Source of the DNA: DATDPY01 sp964395765
GTDB lineage: Bacteria > Bacteroidota > Bacteroidia > Cytophagales > Cyclobacteriaceae
DNA: 31,183 nucleotides
Direction: 5' to 3'
Assembly: GCA_964395765.1 (NCBI GenBank)
Contig: CAYNCU010000016.1
Span: forward strand, 1-31,183
The notes under the pieces were generated by a model, which worked only from the letters and a program-made list of their open reading frames with translations, was not told the DNA's origin and searched no databases. Positions 19,145 to 27,154 of this stretch are shown here, piece by piece (positions within the stretch are counted from its first letter, which is position 1; the number at the start of each line of letters is the position of its first letter). The position numbers and the translations under genes are program-made.

Positions 19145-19171
19145 ATTATTCAGAATATAATTTTGAATAAT
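19145..19171. repeat. 8-bp inverted repeat upstream of gltB
   Basis: ATTATTCA (19145-19152) and TGAATAAT (19164-19171) form an inverted repeat with an 11-nt spacer, in the 275-bp region (19069-19343) between the gltB start and the end of the argD-type gene. It lies 77-103 bp upstream of the gltB ATG. The position would suit an operator or part of the gltB leader. The arms are AT-rich, so chance is a real alternative. I saw no clean Bacteroidota promoter consensus in this spacer. Confidence 0.35.
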
Positions 19172-19343
19172 GGTGGATTATCATAATTTAATATAAATAA
19201 CAGTTCAGATCACTGCAAAATTCCTTTTTTTCATTATGAATGTCAATAAATTCACCCGAAATACGACATACCGTGAATGGTAATATACAAAGAAAATTTC
19301 CGGGATGAAATGGATCTGAAGATGACTAATCGATCTCTAAATA

Positions 19344-20522
19344 TCATTCAATATTCAAAAGACAATCCTTTAAATTCAGGATCATAGAATCTATTTCCGT
19401 TATCCCGATTATTAACGGAGGAAGAAAGCGTAAGGTTTTTTCTGCCGTACAATTAATCAAGAAACCTTTCTCCAGCATTTTTTCAACCACCGGTCTTCCG
19501 GGGTATTCCAGTTCCACGCCGATCATCAACCCGCGCCCCCTGATCTCTTTTACCCCGGGAATACCCTTGAGATGTTTATTCAGCTGGTCGATGAAATATT
19601 CACCGGTTTCCCTGACCTTATCGAGGAAACCGTTCGACATAATAATATTGAGGGAAGCCAGGGCGGCCGAACATGCAAGCGGATTTCCGCCAAAGGTGGA
19701 GCCATGATCACCGTAGGTTAGCAATTCAGCCACTTTTGATTTTGCAATCACCGCACCCAGCGGGATACCTCCCCCCAGGGATTTAGCAATCGTAATTATA
19801 TCGGGGTGGATATTGTAATGTTGATGTCCAAACAGTTTCCCGGTTCTCCCTAGCCCTGTTTGTATTTCATCGCATATTAATAAGACATTATTTTTACGAC
19901 AGCTTTTTTCGAGGTCTTCAAGAAAGTTGCTTTCAGCCGGGATCACCCCTCCTTCACCCTGCACTGGTTCTACAAAAACGGCAATGGTGTCCTCATGGAT
20001 ATGATTTTTGAGTTCCCCCGGATCATTATAGGGTAATTTTAAAAATCCTTCCGGCAATGGGCCGAAGCCTTTCTGGTATTTTTCTCCACCCATGGTGATG
20101 CTGGCAATGGAGCGGCCGTGAAAGCACTTTGTAAAAGAAATTATTTTCCCTTTCTTATTATGTTTATGGCCGAATCTTCTTGCCAGCTTAATGGCAGCCT
20201 CGTTGGCTTCAAGGCCGGAATTACAGAAAAAGATCTTATCGTAACCGCTGATCCTGCAAAGCATTTCAGCCAGCCGGGTTTGTGGTTCGCTGTAATATCC
20301 GTTGGAAATATGAATTAATTTTTCGGCCTGGCGTTGAATAGCTTCGATGACATCCTTATTGCCATACCCCAATGCATTCACGGAAATGCCGGCTACAAAA
20401 TCCGTATATTTTTTCCCTTCGGCATCTTCCAGTTGCGTACCTTTTCCACTGACAATGACCACAGGAAATCGCCGGTAAACATTAAAATGATATTGTTCAG
20501 ACAGGGTCCGGATATCTTCCAT
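19344..20522 (-). CDS. argD: Acetylornithine aminotransferase-type enzyme
   Basis: Fold-type I, class III PLP aminotransferase of 392 aa from the ATG at 20520-20522. The frame also reaches a TTG at 20546 that would overlap prc; the ATG gives the usual beginning MEDIRTLSEQYHFNVYRRFP. The PLP lysine is Lys247 in ITIAKSLGGG, the ring aspartate Asp218 in CDEIQTGLGRTG, and SGLEANEAAIKLAR and STFGGNPLA are typical. ArgD interconverts N-acetylornithine and N-acetylglutamate semialdehyde in arginine synthesis and in some species also acts on succinyl-diaminopimelate or ornithine. No other arg gene is in the window, so ornithine aminotransferase (RocD-like) remains possible. It follows prc by 16 nt on the same strand and lies next to gltBD, which supplies glutamate, its amino donor. 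Confidence 0.88.
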   Translation of the reverse strand: MEDIRTLSEQYHFNVYRRFPVVIVSGKGTQLEDAEGKKYTDFVAGISVNALGYGNKDVIEAIQRQAEKLIHISNGYYSEPQTRLAEMLCRISGYDKIFFCNSGLEANEAAIKLARRFGHKHNKKGKIISFTKCFHGRSIASITMGGEKYQKGFGPLPEGFLKLPYNDPGELKNHIHEDTIAVFVEPVQGEGGVIPAESNFLEDLEKSCRKNNVLLICDEIQTGLGRTGKLFGHQHYNIHPDIITIAKSLGGGIPLGAVIAKSKVAELLTYGDHGSTFGGNPLACSAALASLNIIMSNGFLDKVRETGEYFIDQLNKHLKGIPGVKEIRGRGLMIGVELEYPGRPVVEKMLEKGFLINCTAEKTLRFLPPLIIGITEIDSMILNLKDCLLNIE

Positions 20523-20538
20523 AGCATCTCGGATCACA

Positions 20539-22596
20539 TTATCCAATCCGATAGGATAGCCAGTCGGCGATAACGTTCAAACCTTCTTTCAGGTAGGTAT
20601 CATGAACTTCCGTGTCCTTCACAGGTTGTTTGGGGATATCCCCTTCGGATAAGGTACCGGAAAGCTTCATTCTGGCATCTTCGAGTTTTGATTCTTCCTG
20701 TTGTTCAGCCTTTCGCTGGTCATAATTCAACGAAATATCTTTCTTATCGCTCAGCGCTTTCAAATCATCAATTTCCTCTGAAAGGTTGACCAGGTCGGAA
20801 TCATTTTTCATCCTGAAATCATGTTTATTGATCAGGTCGACCAAAAGGTTACTATCAAGGTAATTCGTTGGCTGAAACCGGGTTGATTTAATCTGGTCCC
20901 ATGGCAGGGCACTGGGCTCAGATTCCTCTCCATATTGTGTGGCGCTGAATGCCGAAGGTAGTTTAATATCGGGGTTTATGCCTTTCAACTGGGTACTGCT
21001 GCCGGTAACCCTGTAAAATTTTGCCAGTGTCATTTTAAGTTCACCGGGTTTATTTGATGTACTATCGTCAATAACCCTGGAAAGGTCGATTAAATTCTGT
21101 ACTGTTCCTTTACCGTAACTTTGCTCGCCAATGATTATGCCCCGTTTGTAATCCTGAATGGCGCCGGTAAAAATTTCTGATGCTGAGGCCGAAAACCGGT
21201 TGATCAATACACCCAGGGGTCCATCATAATAAAGATCCTTATCTTCATCTTTTTGTACTTCGATCCGTCCGCTTGCATCCTTTATCTGTACCACAGGACC
21301 ATCCGGAATGAACAAGCCTGTAAGGTTGATCGCTTCGGTAAGGGACCCCCCGCCATTATTGCGAAGATCCATGATTATTCCGTCCACGTTTTCCTGTTTA
21401 AGTTCAACGAGTAATTTTTTAACGTCGCGGGTGGTGCTCTTATAATTAGGATCCCCTTGTTGAGCGCCTTCAAAGTCCAGGTAGAATGACGGTACGGTAA
21501 TGACTCCTATTTTATAAACCTTATTATTCCGGGTAATAGTAAATACCTCTTTTTTCGGGGCTTGTTCTTCAATTTTAACCTTATCCCGCACGAGTGTAAT
21601 TTCAACGGGGGTGGCACTTGGAGGAGCATCGGCTTTTAAGATCTGTAATCGTACGGTTGTGCCCTTAGGTCCACGGATCAATTGAACCACATCATCGATC
21701 CGCCAGCCGATCACATCCACCCATGGTCCGTCTTTTCCCTGGGCCACGCTGACTATCCTGTCATTGGCAAAAAGCAGCTTGCTCTTAAAAGCAGGGCCTC
21801 CGGGAATAATTTCTATCACTTTTGTATATTCATTGTCGGTCTGAAGCCTTGCGCCGATCCCTTCCAGGCTTTGGCTCATATCGATCATGAAATTGTCAGA
21901 TGTTATGGGCAGGAAATAATTCGTATGGGGGTCAAATGACTCCGTAAACACATTCATATACATCTGGAAAACATCATCGCTTTTGATCTGATTGTTGGAA
22001 GAAGCAAGTTTTTCATAACGATCCTTCAATATTTTTCGGATATCGTCATCGGCTTTCCCGGTCAGCTTTAGACTTAAATACTGACTTTTGATAGTTTTTC
22101 TCCACAGGTCGTTCAATTCATCCTGGTTGGCAGCCCAGGGTGCTTTATCGCGATCAATGTCCAGGCTTTCATTTCTATTGAAATCGAATGTCTTGCCAAT
22201 CAATTGAAGTGCATAAGCATTCCTGCTTTGAAACCTTTCCTGGTAAAGATTGTATATGTCAAAGGCCGGTTGCAGGTTACCCGAAATAAAATCATCATCA
22301 AGGGAATAACGGTATTTTTCGAGCGACTTTACATCACTGCTGGTAAAGTAAAGTTTATTATTGTCCAGTGCATTGAGATAATCGTCAAAAATAACCGATG
22401 AAAGCGAATCATTAATATTTACCCTGCGGTAATGATATTTTTCCAAAATACCGGTAACTGTCATACATACCCTTGACTGTAATTCCGTAGGTTCAAGCTT
22501 ATCCTGAGAACGGAAATAAGAATCCTGTGAATCATGTTCCCTGCCGATGGTAAAGGACATGAAGAAGATGGATAACACAAGAAACTTTTTACTCAT
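20539..22596 (-). CDS. prc: Carboxy-terminal processing (tail-specific) protease, S41
   Basis: Periplasmic serine protease of 685 aa, close to E. coli Prc (682). The ATG at 22594-22596 gives a secretory leader, MSKKFLVLSIFFMSFTIG; the frame also reaches a TTG at 22632 that adds 12 non-leader residues. Order: helical N-terminal domain (about 25-235), PDZ domain (about 245-340, GGPAFKSKLLFANDRI), S41 core and a C-terminal Prc-specific domain with coiled-coil-like charge. The catalytic dyad is Ser471 (FSASASEIF) and Lys496 (SYGKGTVQ), 25 residues apart as in E. coli Ser430/Lys455, with Asp482 in place of Asp441. It degrades or trims envelope proteins from their C-termini. It shares a 122-bp divergent spacer with the methyltransferase gene and precedes the argD-type gene by 16 nt. 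Confidence 0.95.
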   Translation of the reverse strand: MSKKFLVLSIFFMSFTIGREHDSQDSYFRSQDKLEPTELQSRVCMTVTGILEKYHYRRVNINDSLSSVIFDDYLNALDNNKLYFTSSDVKSLEKYRYSLDDDFISGNLQPAFDIYNLYQERFQSRNAYALQLIGKTFDFNRNESLDIDRDKAPWAANQDELNDLWRKTIKSQYLSLKLTGKADDDIRKILKDRYEKLASSNNQIKSDDVFQMYMNVFTESFDPHTNYFLPITSDNFMIDMSQSLEGIGARLQTDNEYTKVIEIIPGGPAFKSKLLFANDRIVSVAQGKDGPWVDVIGWRIDDVVQLIRGPKGTTVRLQILKADAPPSATPVEITLVRDKVKIEEQAPKKEVFTITRNNKVYKIGVITVPSFYLDFEGAQQGDPNYKSTTRDVKKLLVELKQENVDGIIMDLRNNGGGSLTEAINLTGLFIPDGPVVQIKDASGRIEVQKDEDKDLYYDGPLGVLINRFSASASEIFTGAIQDYKRGIIIGEQSYGKGTVQNLIDLSRVIDDSTSNKPGELKMTLAKFYRVTGSSTQLKGINPDIKLPSAFSATQYGEESEPSALPWDQIKSTRFQPTNYLDSNLLVDLINKHDFRMKNDSDLVNLSEEIDDLKALSDKKDISLNYDQRKAEQQEESKLEDARMKLSGTLSEGDIPKQPVKDTEVHDTYLKEGLNVIADWLSYRIG

Positions 22597-22718
22597 TGGG
22601 GAAGGTTTAATTGTATCGGACAATTTTAGCAAATTATTTGCAAAGTCCGAATATAAAACGAATTTAATATTGCCAAAACATATAACTATAAAAGAAACGA
22701 CATTTGTTAATAAAGGTT

Positions 22719-23336
22719 ATGGATTTTAGAATGTTTAACAAGGAATTGGGGAATGCCGATCTGGTTTTAATAGACCAGATACTTAAAGGAAGATTCGGAA
22801 CTTCCGGAAAAATTCTTGATGCAGGTTGTGGTGAAGGCAGGAACCTGAATTATTTTTTTCAAAATGATTTCGATATATATGGAATTGATAAAAACAATTC
22901 GGCTTTGAAAATGCTGGTTTTCCAGGGTAAGAGGTTATCCGGAAATTTCAAACCGGAAAATTTTTTTCAAGGGGATTTGGCTGAACTTCCTTTCGAGAAT
23001 TACCTGTTTGACTATATTCTTTGCATTTCAGTTCTTCACTTTGCTGAGACGGAGTCCGAATTTTATAAGATGACGGACCACCTGGTAAGAGTATTGAAAA
23101 CCAGCGGCATCCTATTAATGGGAATGAATTCAGTATTCGGAACCGGGGCTAATCTGATTGAAACGGGGCCCCATCGTTACCGTTTTCCCGATCATAGTGA
23201 AAGATTTTTACTTGACCATGAAATTTACAAAGCCATTATCCAAAACGAAAAGCTGGAACTGCTGGAGCCGTTAAAAACTATAACCGTGCATGAAAAGGAA
23301 AGCAATTCTTACCTTGTATTAAAAAAAACTATCTGA
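22719..23336 (+). CDS. Class I SAM-dependent methyltransferase
   Basis: Soluble Rossmann-fold methyltransferase of 205 aa (Methyltransf_11/UbiE-like). The ATG at 22719 has AAAGG just upstream and gives MDFRMFNKELG; a TTG at 22704 is a less likely start. Motif I is ILDAGCGEGRN (about 32-42). An acidic strand end GIDKN follows, then GDLAELPFEN and LFDYILCISVLHFAE as motifs II-III. Substrate is unknown; small-molecule, quinone and tellurite-type substrates all share this core. It is divergent from prc. Its last 18 nt overlap the end of the small gene on the other strand. Confidence 0.88.
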   Translation: MDFRMFNKELGNADLVLIDQILKGRFGTSGKILDAGCGEGRNLNYFFQNDFDIYGIDKNNSALKMLVFQGKRLSGNFKPENFFQGDLAELPFENYLFDYILCISVLHFAETESEFYKMTDHLVRVLKTSGILLMGMNSVFGTGANLIETGPHRYRFPDHSERFLLDHEIYKAIIQNEKLELLEPLKTITVHEKESNSYLVLKKTI

Positions 23337-23585
23337 ATACTGAAGTTTTTTTAGGGCATCAAGTATCATCAATGTCAATTCGAATTTGGGGTTAAGGATA
23401 CGCGGGTCTTTTTCGACGGAACAAATGGAAGGGTGGTGGCCGCATTGGAATACTTCAAGCCGGTATTTTCCTTTGGATTCCCATAAAATGTCTCCTTTGC
23501 CTTCAGGCATGAAGGAGGGGACCAATTCTAATTTAACTAGAGAATCCTTTTGCCAGACCCTAACGTATATTTCAATGCTATCCAT
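23319..23585 (-). CDS. Small hypothetical protein, 88 aa
   Basis: Unrecognised. The protein MDSIEIYVRVWQKDS... has alternating beta-strand character, a Gly-rich turn (PEGKGD), a QCGHHPSICS segment with two cysteines and two histidines close together, and an amphipathic C-terminal helix (LTLMILDALKKL). It has no signal or membrane segment. A plus-strand frame at 23386-23601 covers the same DNA but has poorer composition. The gene ends 18 nt inside the methyltransferase gene on the opposite strand and starts 116 bp from the divergent mgsA. The Cys/His cluster might bind metal, but this is a guess. Confidence 0.6.
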   Translation of the reverse strand: MDSIEIYVRVWQKDSLVKLELVPSFMPEGKGDILWESKGKYRLEVFQCGHHPSICSVEKDPRILNPKFELTLMILDALKKLQYSDSFF

Positions 23586-23701
23586 CGTAAAAAATGCCTG
23601 AAATACCTTTTTAGTAAAAATTTAAAAATAGATTTACTTCAAACAAGTTAAATAAAAATCTCTGATATTCAATAGCATAGTGAAATTAATTTTTCTATAA
23701 C

Positions 23702-24154
23702 ATGGCAGATAAAATAAAAATCCCTGCAATCAAGAATATTGCCTTGGTGGCGCACGATCATATGAAAAAAGACCTGCTTACCTGGACGTTAATCCATCGG
23801 GATCAGATTGCAAAACATTCATTATATGCTACCGGCACAACAGGGAAATACCTTTCTGAAAATCTTGATTTAAAGGTAAACAGTTTAAAAAGCGGGCCAC
23901 TGGGCGGGGATCAGCAAATCGGGGCATTGATTGCTGACGGAAAAATTGATATGTTAATATTTTTCTGGGACCCGCTGGAACCTCAACCCCACGATCCTGA
24001 TGTAAAAGCCCTGTTGCGTCTTGCGGTGGTATGGAATATCCCCGTTGCCTGTAACCTTGCAACCGCCGATTTTATTTTTAATTCTTCATTGATGGAAAAC
24101 GACTATGAAAAGTCGGTGACCGATTATGCCACTTACCTGAAAAGACCCATTTAA
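23702..24154 (+). CDS. mgsA: Methylglyoxal synthase
   Basis: Cytosolic lyase of 150 aa that converts dihydroxyacetone phosphate to methylglyoxal and phosphate, a bypass of lower glycolysis used when phosphate is short or sugar phosphates pile up. Recognised from ALVAHDHMKKDL (His18), ATGTTG (phosphate binding), SGPLGGDQQIG with catalytic Asp70, and FFWDPLEPQPHDPDVKALLR with His97. These match E. coli His19, Asp71 and His98 with an offset of one. Length equals the family norm. It is monocistronic as far as can be seen, divergent from the 88-aa gene and convergent with the LOG gene 28 nt away. No glyoxalase is in the window. Confidence 0.96.
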   Translation: MADKIKIPAIKNIALVAHDHMKKDLLTWTLIHRDQIAKHSLYATGTTGKYLSENLDLKVNSLKSGPLGGDQQIGALIADGKIDMLIFFWDPLEPQPHDPDVKALLRLAVVWNIPVACNLATADFIFNSSLMENDYEKSVTDYATYLKRPI

Positions 24155-24182
24155 AATATTTGTTATGTCCTTCGGATCCCAG

Positions 24183-24764
24183 TCAGGTTTTATCCTTACT
24201 GATAAATTTATTTTTATATTCCAGGCTGGATTCACCGAGCATTGTTAATAGGGTTGCCGGATCATCGGAGGATAATAGAATTTTACGATTCGACGGTTTT
24301 AAAAATGAGGCATCAACCATGTGGTCGAGTTGCCGGAGAAACAGGTCATAGTATCCGTTTATATTTAGCAGGCCGATTGGTTTTTCAACCAATTTCAGCT
24401 GGATCCAGGTCATTATTTCCGCCATTTCTTCCAGGGTTCCGAAACCGCCCGGAAGGGCAAGAAATGCATCCGCCATTTCTGCCATTTTTTCTTTTCGCTC
24501 ATGCATGGATTTTACAATGATAAGCTCCGTTACACCGTCATGTCCTACTTCGAGATCATAGAGGAATTTAGGAATAATCCCTGTAACGCGACCTTTCATG
24601 GAAAGCACCTGGTCGGCAAGTATTCCCATGAGGCCAATGCTTCCACCGCCGTAAATCAACGTGAGGTTCAGGTTTACGATCTGCCGCGCCAATTCTATTG
24701 TTTTCAATTCATATTGAGAGTCATTGCCTTTACTGGAACCGCAGAAAACACAAATACTTTGCAT
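24183..24764 (-). CDS. LOG family protein (TIGR00730 type)
   Basis: A 193-aa Rossmann-fold protein of the group once called lysine decarboxylases and now known, where tested, as nucleoside 5'-monophosphate phosphoribohydrolases (cytokinin-activating LOG in plants). The signature is PGGFGTLEE (105-113), with Arg90 in MHERKEKM. The beginning MQSICVFCGSSKGND and the YGGGSIGLMG loop are typical. Bacterial members probably release bases from nucleotide monophosphates; the physiological substrate here is unknown. The gene is divergent from the TSUP permease (114 bp) and convergent with mgsA. A second, different LOG-type gene lies at 30779. Confidence 0.93.
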   Translation of the reverse strand: MQSICVFCGSSKGNDSQYELKTIELARQIVNLNLTLIYGGGSIGLMGILADQVLSMKGRVTGIIPKFLYDLEVGHDGVTELIIVKSMHERKEKMAEMADAFLALPGGFGTLEEMAEIMTWIQLKLVEKPIGLLNINGYYDLFLRQLDHMVDASFLKPSNRKILLSSDDPATLLTMLGESSLEYKNKFISKDKT

Positions 24765-24878
24765 AATAAACCTGGCTAAATTGCTTGTATATTCAATTAT
24801 ACTAAACTTAGGGCTGGAATAGGTTTACGGGACTGGCATTATTTTTCAGTTCCGGATAATTTATTTTAAACTTGAAGC

Positions 24879-25628
24879 ATGGTATGGTATAAAATTATCA
24901 TCGTTGTTTTTACTGGATTTGTTTCAGGCTTTCTCAATACCATGGCAGGAGGAGGTTCACTTATTGCACTCCCGATCCTTATTTTTATAGGACTACCCCC
25001 GGCCGTTGCGAACGGGACTAACCGAATCGCCATTCTTGCGCAGAATATTACCGGCGTTGCCGGGTTTAAGAGTAAAGGGATATTTATTTTCCCATACAAC
25101 CTTTGGCTGGCTATTTCAGCTTTTGCAGGCGCTATACTGGGGGCTTACATTGCTGTTGATATTTCAGGAGCCCTGTTTAATAAGATCCTCGCTTGGGTTT
25201 TGATCATTGCAGTAATTTATCCCGTTGTTTCCAGGTCGTTAAATAAGAAAGACCATAATGAAAAGCTGTCTGCCAGGTTCCGTTTTATCGGCGTAATTTT
25301 CTTCTTTTTTATCGGAATTTACGGCGGGTTTATCCAGGCAGGGGTCGGTTTTATCATTATTTCAGCCCTCACGATGATAAATAATCTTTCCCTTGTAAAA
25401 TCAAATAGTATAAAAGTCTTTGTAATTTGTATTTATAATATTTCCGCCCTGGTAATTTTCATAACGGAAGGAAAAATTGCGTGGATCCCGGGCCTTGTTA
25501 TGGCCGTGGGGAATTCAACCGGGGCCTGGATCGCCAGCAGGCTATCGGTAAAAAAAGGCGACAAGTGGGTTGAAATATTCCTCATTATTGCGGTTATCAT
25601 TATGGCGGTGAAACTGTGGTTTTTTTAA
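24879..25628 (+). CDS. TSUP (TauE/SafE) family membrane permease
   Basis: Integral membrane protein of 249 aa with about eight hydrophobic segments. Family marks are FVSGFLNTMAGGGSLIALPI near the N-terminus, ANGTNRIAI, and the second half-repeat GIYGGFIQAGVGF. The TSUP family moves sulfur-containing or organic anions such as sulfite, sulfoacetate or taurine, or acts as a sulfite/thiosulfate exporter. Substrate cannot be read from the sequence, and no sulfur gene adjoins it (cysM is 20 kb away). Start: ATG at 24879, MVWYKIIIVVF. PPK2 follows after 79 nt. Confidence 0.92.
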   Translation: MVWYKIIIVVFTGFVSGFLNTMAGGGSLIALPILIFIGLPPAVANGTNRIAILAQNITGVAGFKSKGIFIFPYNLWLAISAFAGAILGAYIAVDISGALFNKILAWVLIIAVIYPVVSRSLNKKDHNEKLSARFRFIGVIFFFFIGIYGGFIQAGVGFIIISALTMINNLSLVKSNSIKVFVICIYNISALVIFITEGKIAWIPGLVMAVGNSTGAWIASRLSVKKGDKWVEIFLIIAVIIMAVKLWFF

Positions 25629-25707
25629 AATAAGTATTTATTATTTCAATGGAAACCTGATTAAGCCTATATTCAATAAATTTTTTATATTTTAAATAAT
25701 TAAACCT

Positions 25708-26595
25708 ATGGCAATCGACCCCAAGATAATCGCAACCCCCGGGAAAAAAATTTCCCTCAAAAAATATCCGACCGGTTATACGGGAAAATTCAAGTCAAAA
25801 AAAGAGGCGGAGAAAAAACTGGTAAAGGATATCAAGTTAATGCAAAAATTGCAGGATATGATGTATGCGCACAATCGTTATTCCCTGCTGATCATTTTTC
25901 AGGCTATGGATGCTGCCGGAAAAGACGGTACCATTAAACATGTAATGTCGGGAGTAAATCCGCAGGGATGCCAGATCTTCAATTTTAAAAAACCTTCCGA
26001 TGAAGAACTTGACCACGATTATTTATGGAGGATTTATAAATGCCTTCCCGAAAGGGGACGAATCGGAATTTTTAACCGAAGTTATTATGAAGAAGTGCTC
26101 ATCGCCAAGGTTCATCCTGAAATGCTTTTAAAGCAACAGCTTCCGGGAATGGATTCCATGAAAAAGATCAACAAGGCATTCTGGAATAAACGTTATGATC
26201 AGCTTAATAACCTGGAAAAACATTTGAAAGATAACGGTACTATAATCCTGAAGTTTTTCCTGCATGTTTCGAACGAGGAACAAAAAAGAAGGTTTTTAAG
26301 CCGTATCGACGACCCTGATAAAAACTGGAAATTTACCATAAACGACATTACAGAAAGGAAATTCTGGAACGATTACCAAAAAGCCTTTGAAGAATGTATT
26401 AACCATACTTCCACAAAAACTGCACCATGGTATATCATTCCGGCGGATAATAAATGGTTCATGAGGACGATGGTGGGAGATATTATTGTGAAAACCCTGA
26501 AGTCTTTACCCATCCGCTATCCTAAAGTCGGCCAGGCGAAACTGGATGAACTTAAAAAAGCAAAGTCATTATTGTTAAATGAAAAGAAAAGTTAA
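25708..26595 (+). CDS. Polyphosphate kinase 2 family, class III-like
   Basis: Cytosolic polyphosphate:nucleotide phosphotransferase of 295 aa with a P-loop kinase fold. Walker A is AMDAAGKDGT (66-75, with Asp68 conserved in PPK2), and Walker B is FNRSYYEE (122-129). A lid region follows (HVSNEEQKRRFLSRIDDPDKNW). The FNRSxYE form of Walker B is that of class III enzymes, such as the Meiothermus ruber one, which phosphorylate both AMP and ADP with polyphosphate. Class I enzymes have a different DRSWYNRA motif. It may therefore regenerate nucleotides from stored polyphosphate. The DUF3127 gene starts 9 nt downstream, so the two are likely cotranscribed. Confidence 0.93.
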   Translation: MAIDPKIIATPGKKISLKKYPTGYTGKFKSKKEAEKKLVKDIKLMQKLQDMMYAHNRYSLLIIFQAMDAAGKDGTIKHVMSGVNPQGCQIFNFKKPSDEELDHDYLWRIYKCLPERGRIGIFNRSYYEEVLIAKVHPEMLLKQQLPGMDSMKKINKAFWNKRYDQLNNLEKHLKDNGTIILKFFLHVSNEEQKRRFLSRIDDPDKNWKFTINDITERKFWNDYQKAFEECINHTSTKTAPWYIIPADNKWFMRTMVGDIIVKTLKSLPIRYPKVGQAKLDELKKAKSLLLNEKKS

Positions 26596-26604
26596 ATAAA
26601 CAAC

Positions 26605-27009
26605 ATGAATATAAAGGGAAAGGTTTTGGAAATATTTCCTGTACAACAGGTGAAAGACAGTTTTCGTAAAAGAGAATTCGTCGTCGAATACCATGAGAAC
26701 GGGCAGTATTCGGAATACCTGAAATTTGAACTCGTACAGGATCGTTGTGATCTGCTAAATGATTATAAAATCGGAGAAGATGTGGAAGTCCAGTTTAACC
26801 TGAAAGGAAGAGTTTGGACCAATCCCCAGGGAGAAAAAGTTTATTTCAATTCCTTGCAGGCATGGCGGATTGATAAGGTAAAATCCGATTCCGTATCCGG
26901 GAACGGAAATGAAAATGGAAATGGAAATGGAAATTCAGGAAACCCTCCGGCAGATTTTAATAATATTGACATATCCTCACCGGACACAACAGACGACCTT
27001 CCTTTTTAA
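26605..27009 (+). CDS. DUF3127 protein with SSB-like acidic C-terminal tip
   Basis: A 134-aa soluble protein. Residues 1-93 form a beta-rich DUF3127 domain (MNIKGKVLEIFPVQQV to VYFNSLQAWRI), with an OB-fold-like strand pattern. A flexible linker of Asn-Gly repeats follows (about 97-114), then an acidic tail ending DDLPF. This bipartite plan (OB-like core, disordered linker, acidic tip ending in Pro-Phe) is that of single-stranded DNA-binding protein, and Bacteroidota SSBs end with similar tips. It suggests contact with the SSB-tip pocket of DNA repair proteins or DNA binding itself; neither is shown by the sequence. It sits 9 nt after the PPK2 gene and converges on rluD across 145 bp. Confidence 0.85.
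   Translation: MNIKGKVLEIFPVQQVKDSFRKREFVVEYHENGQYSEYLKFELVQDRCDLLNDYKIGEDVEVQFNLKGRVWTNPQGEKVYFNSLQAWRIDKVKSDSVSGNGNENGNGNGNSGNPPADFNNIDISSPDTTDDLPF
26899..26934 (+). repeat. Hexanucleotide tandem repeat in the DUF3127 linker
   Basis: Six consecutive copies of a GGAAAT-like hexamer (the first is GGGAAC and the third is GAAAAT), encoding Gly-Asn or Glu-Asn pairs. Unit length is a multiple of three, so copy-number change would lengthen or shorten the linker without a frameshift. Confidence 0.9.
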
Positions 27010-27154
27010 ATTTGAGTTTGGTAATGAAAATAGATTTTATTATCAAAAGAAGAATTTTATTCTTAATTATCATATTACATTTAACAACTCGCAGACGGCA
27101 GGTTGGTCAGGAGCAACCCGGCAAATTAGAACATTGTTGTGATTATCTCATCTA

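Noticed and set aside
20523..20546. TTG start for argD overlapping the prc stop
   Set aside because: The ATG at 20522 gives the usual protein start and removes the overlap.
22597..22632. TTG start for prc
   Set aside because: It would bury the signal peptide that starts at the ATG ending at 22596.
23386..23601. Plus-strand open frame over the 88-aa hypothetical gene
   Set aside because: Its composition is less protein-like than the minus-strand frame, although neither is proven.
27050..27064. AAGAAT/ATTCTT mini-hairpin between convergent DUF3127 and rluD as terminator
   Set aside because: The stem is only 6 bp, AT-rich and not followed by a T-run; too weak to claim.
27080..27130. GC-richer stretch resembling a tRNA arm (GGTTGGTCAGGAGCAACC)
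   Set aside because: No cloverleaf, anticodon stem or acceptor stem could be built around it.
26909..27142. Open frame overlapping the DUF3127 end and running into the spacer
   Set aside because: It begins in the hexamer repeat in another frame (Met-Glu repeats) and shows no conserved pattern.
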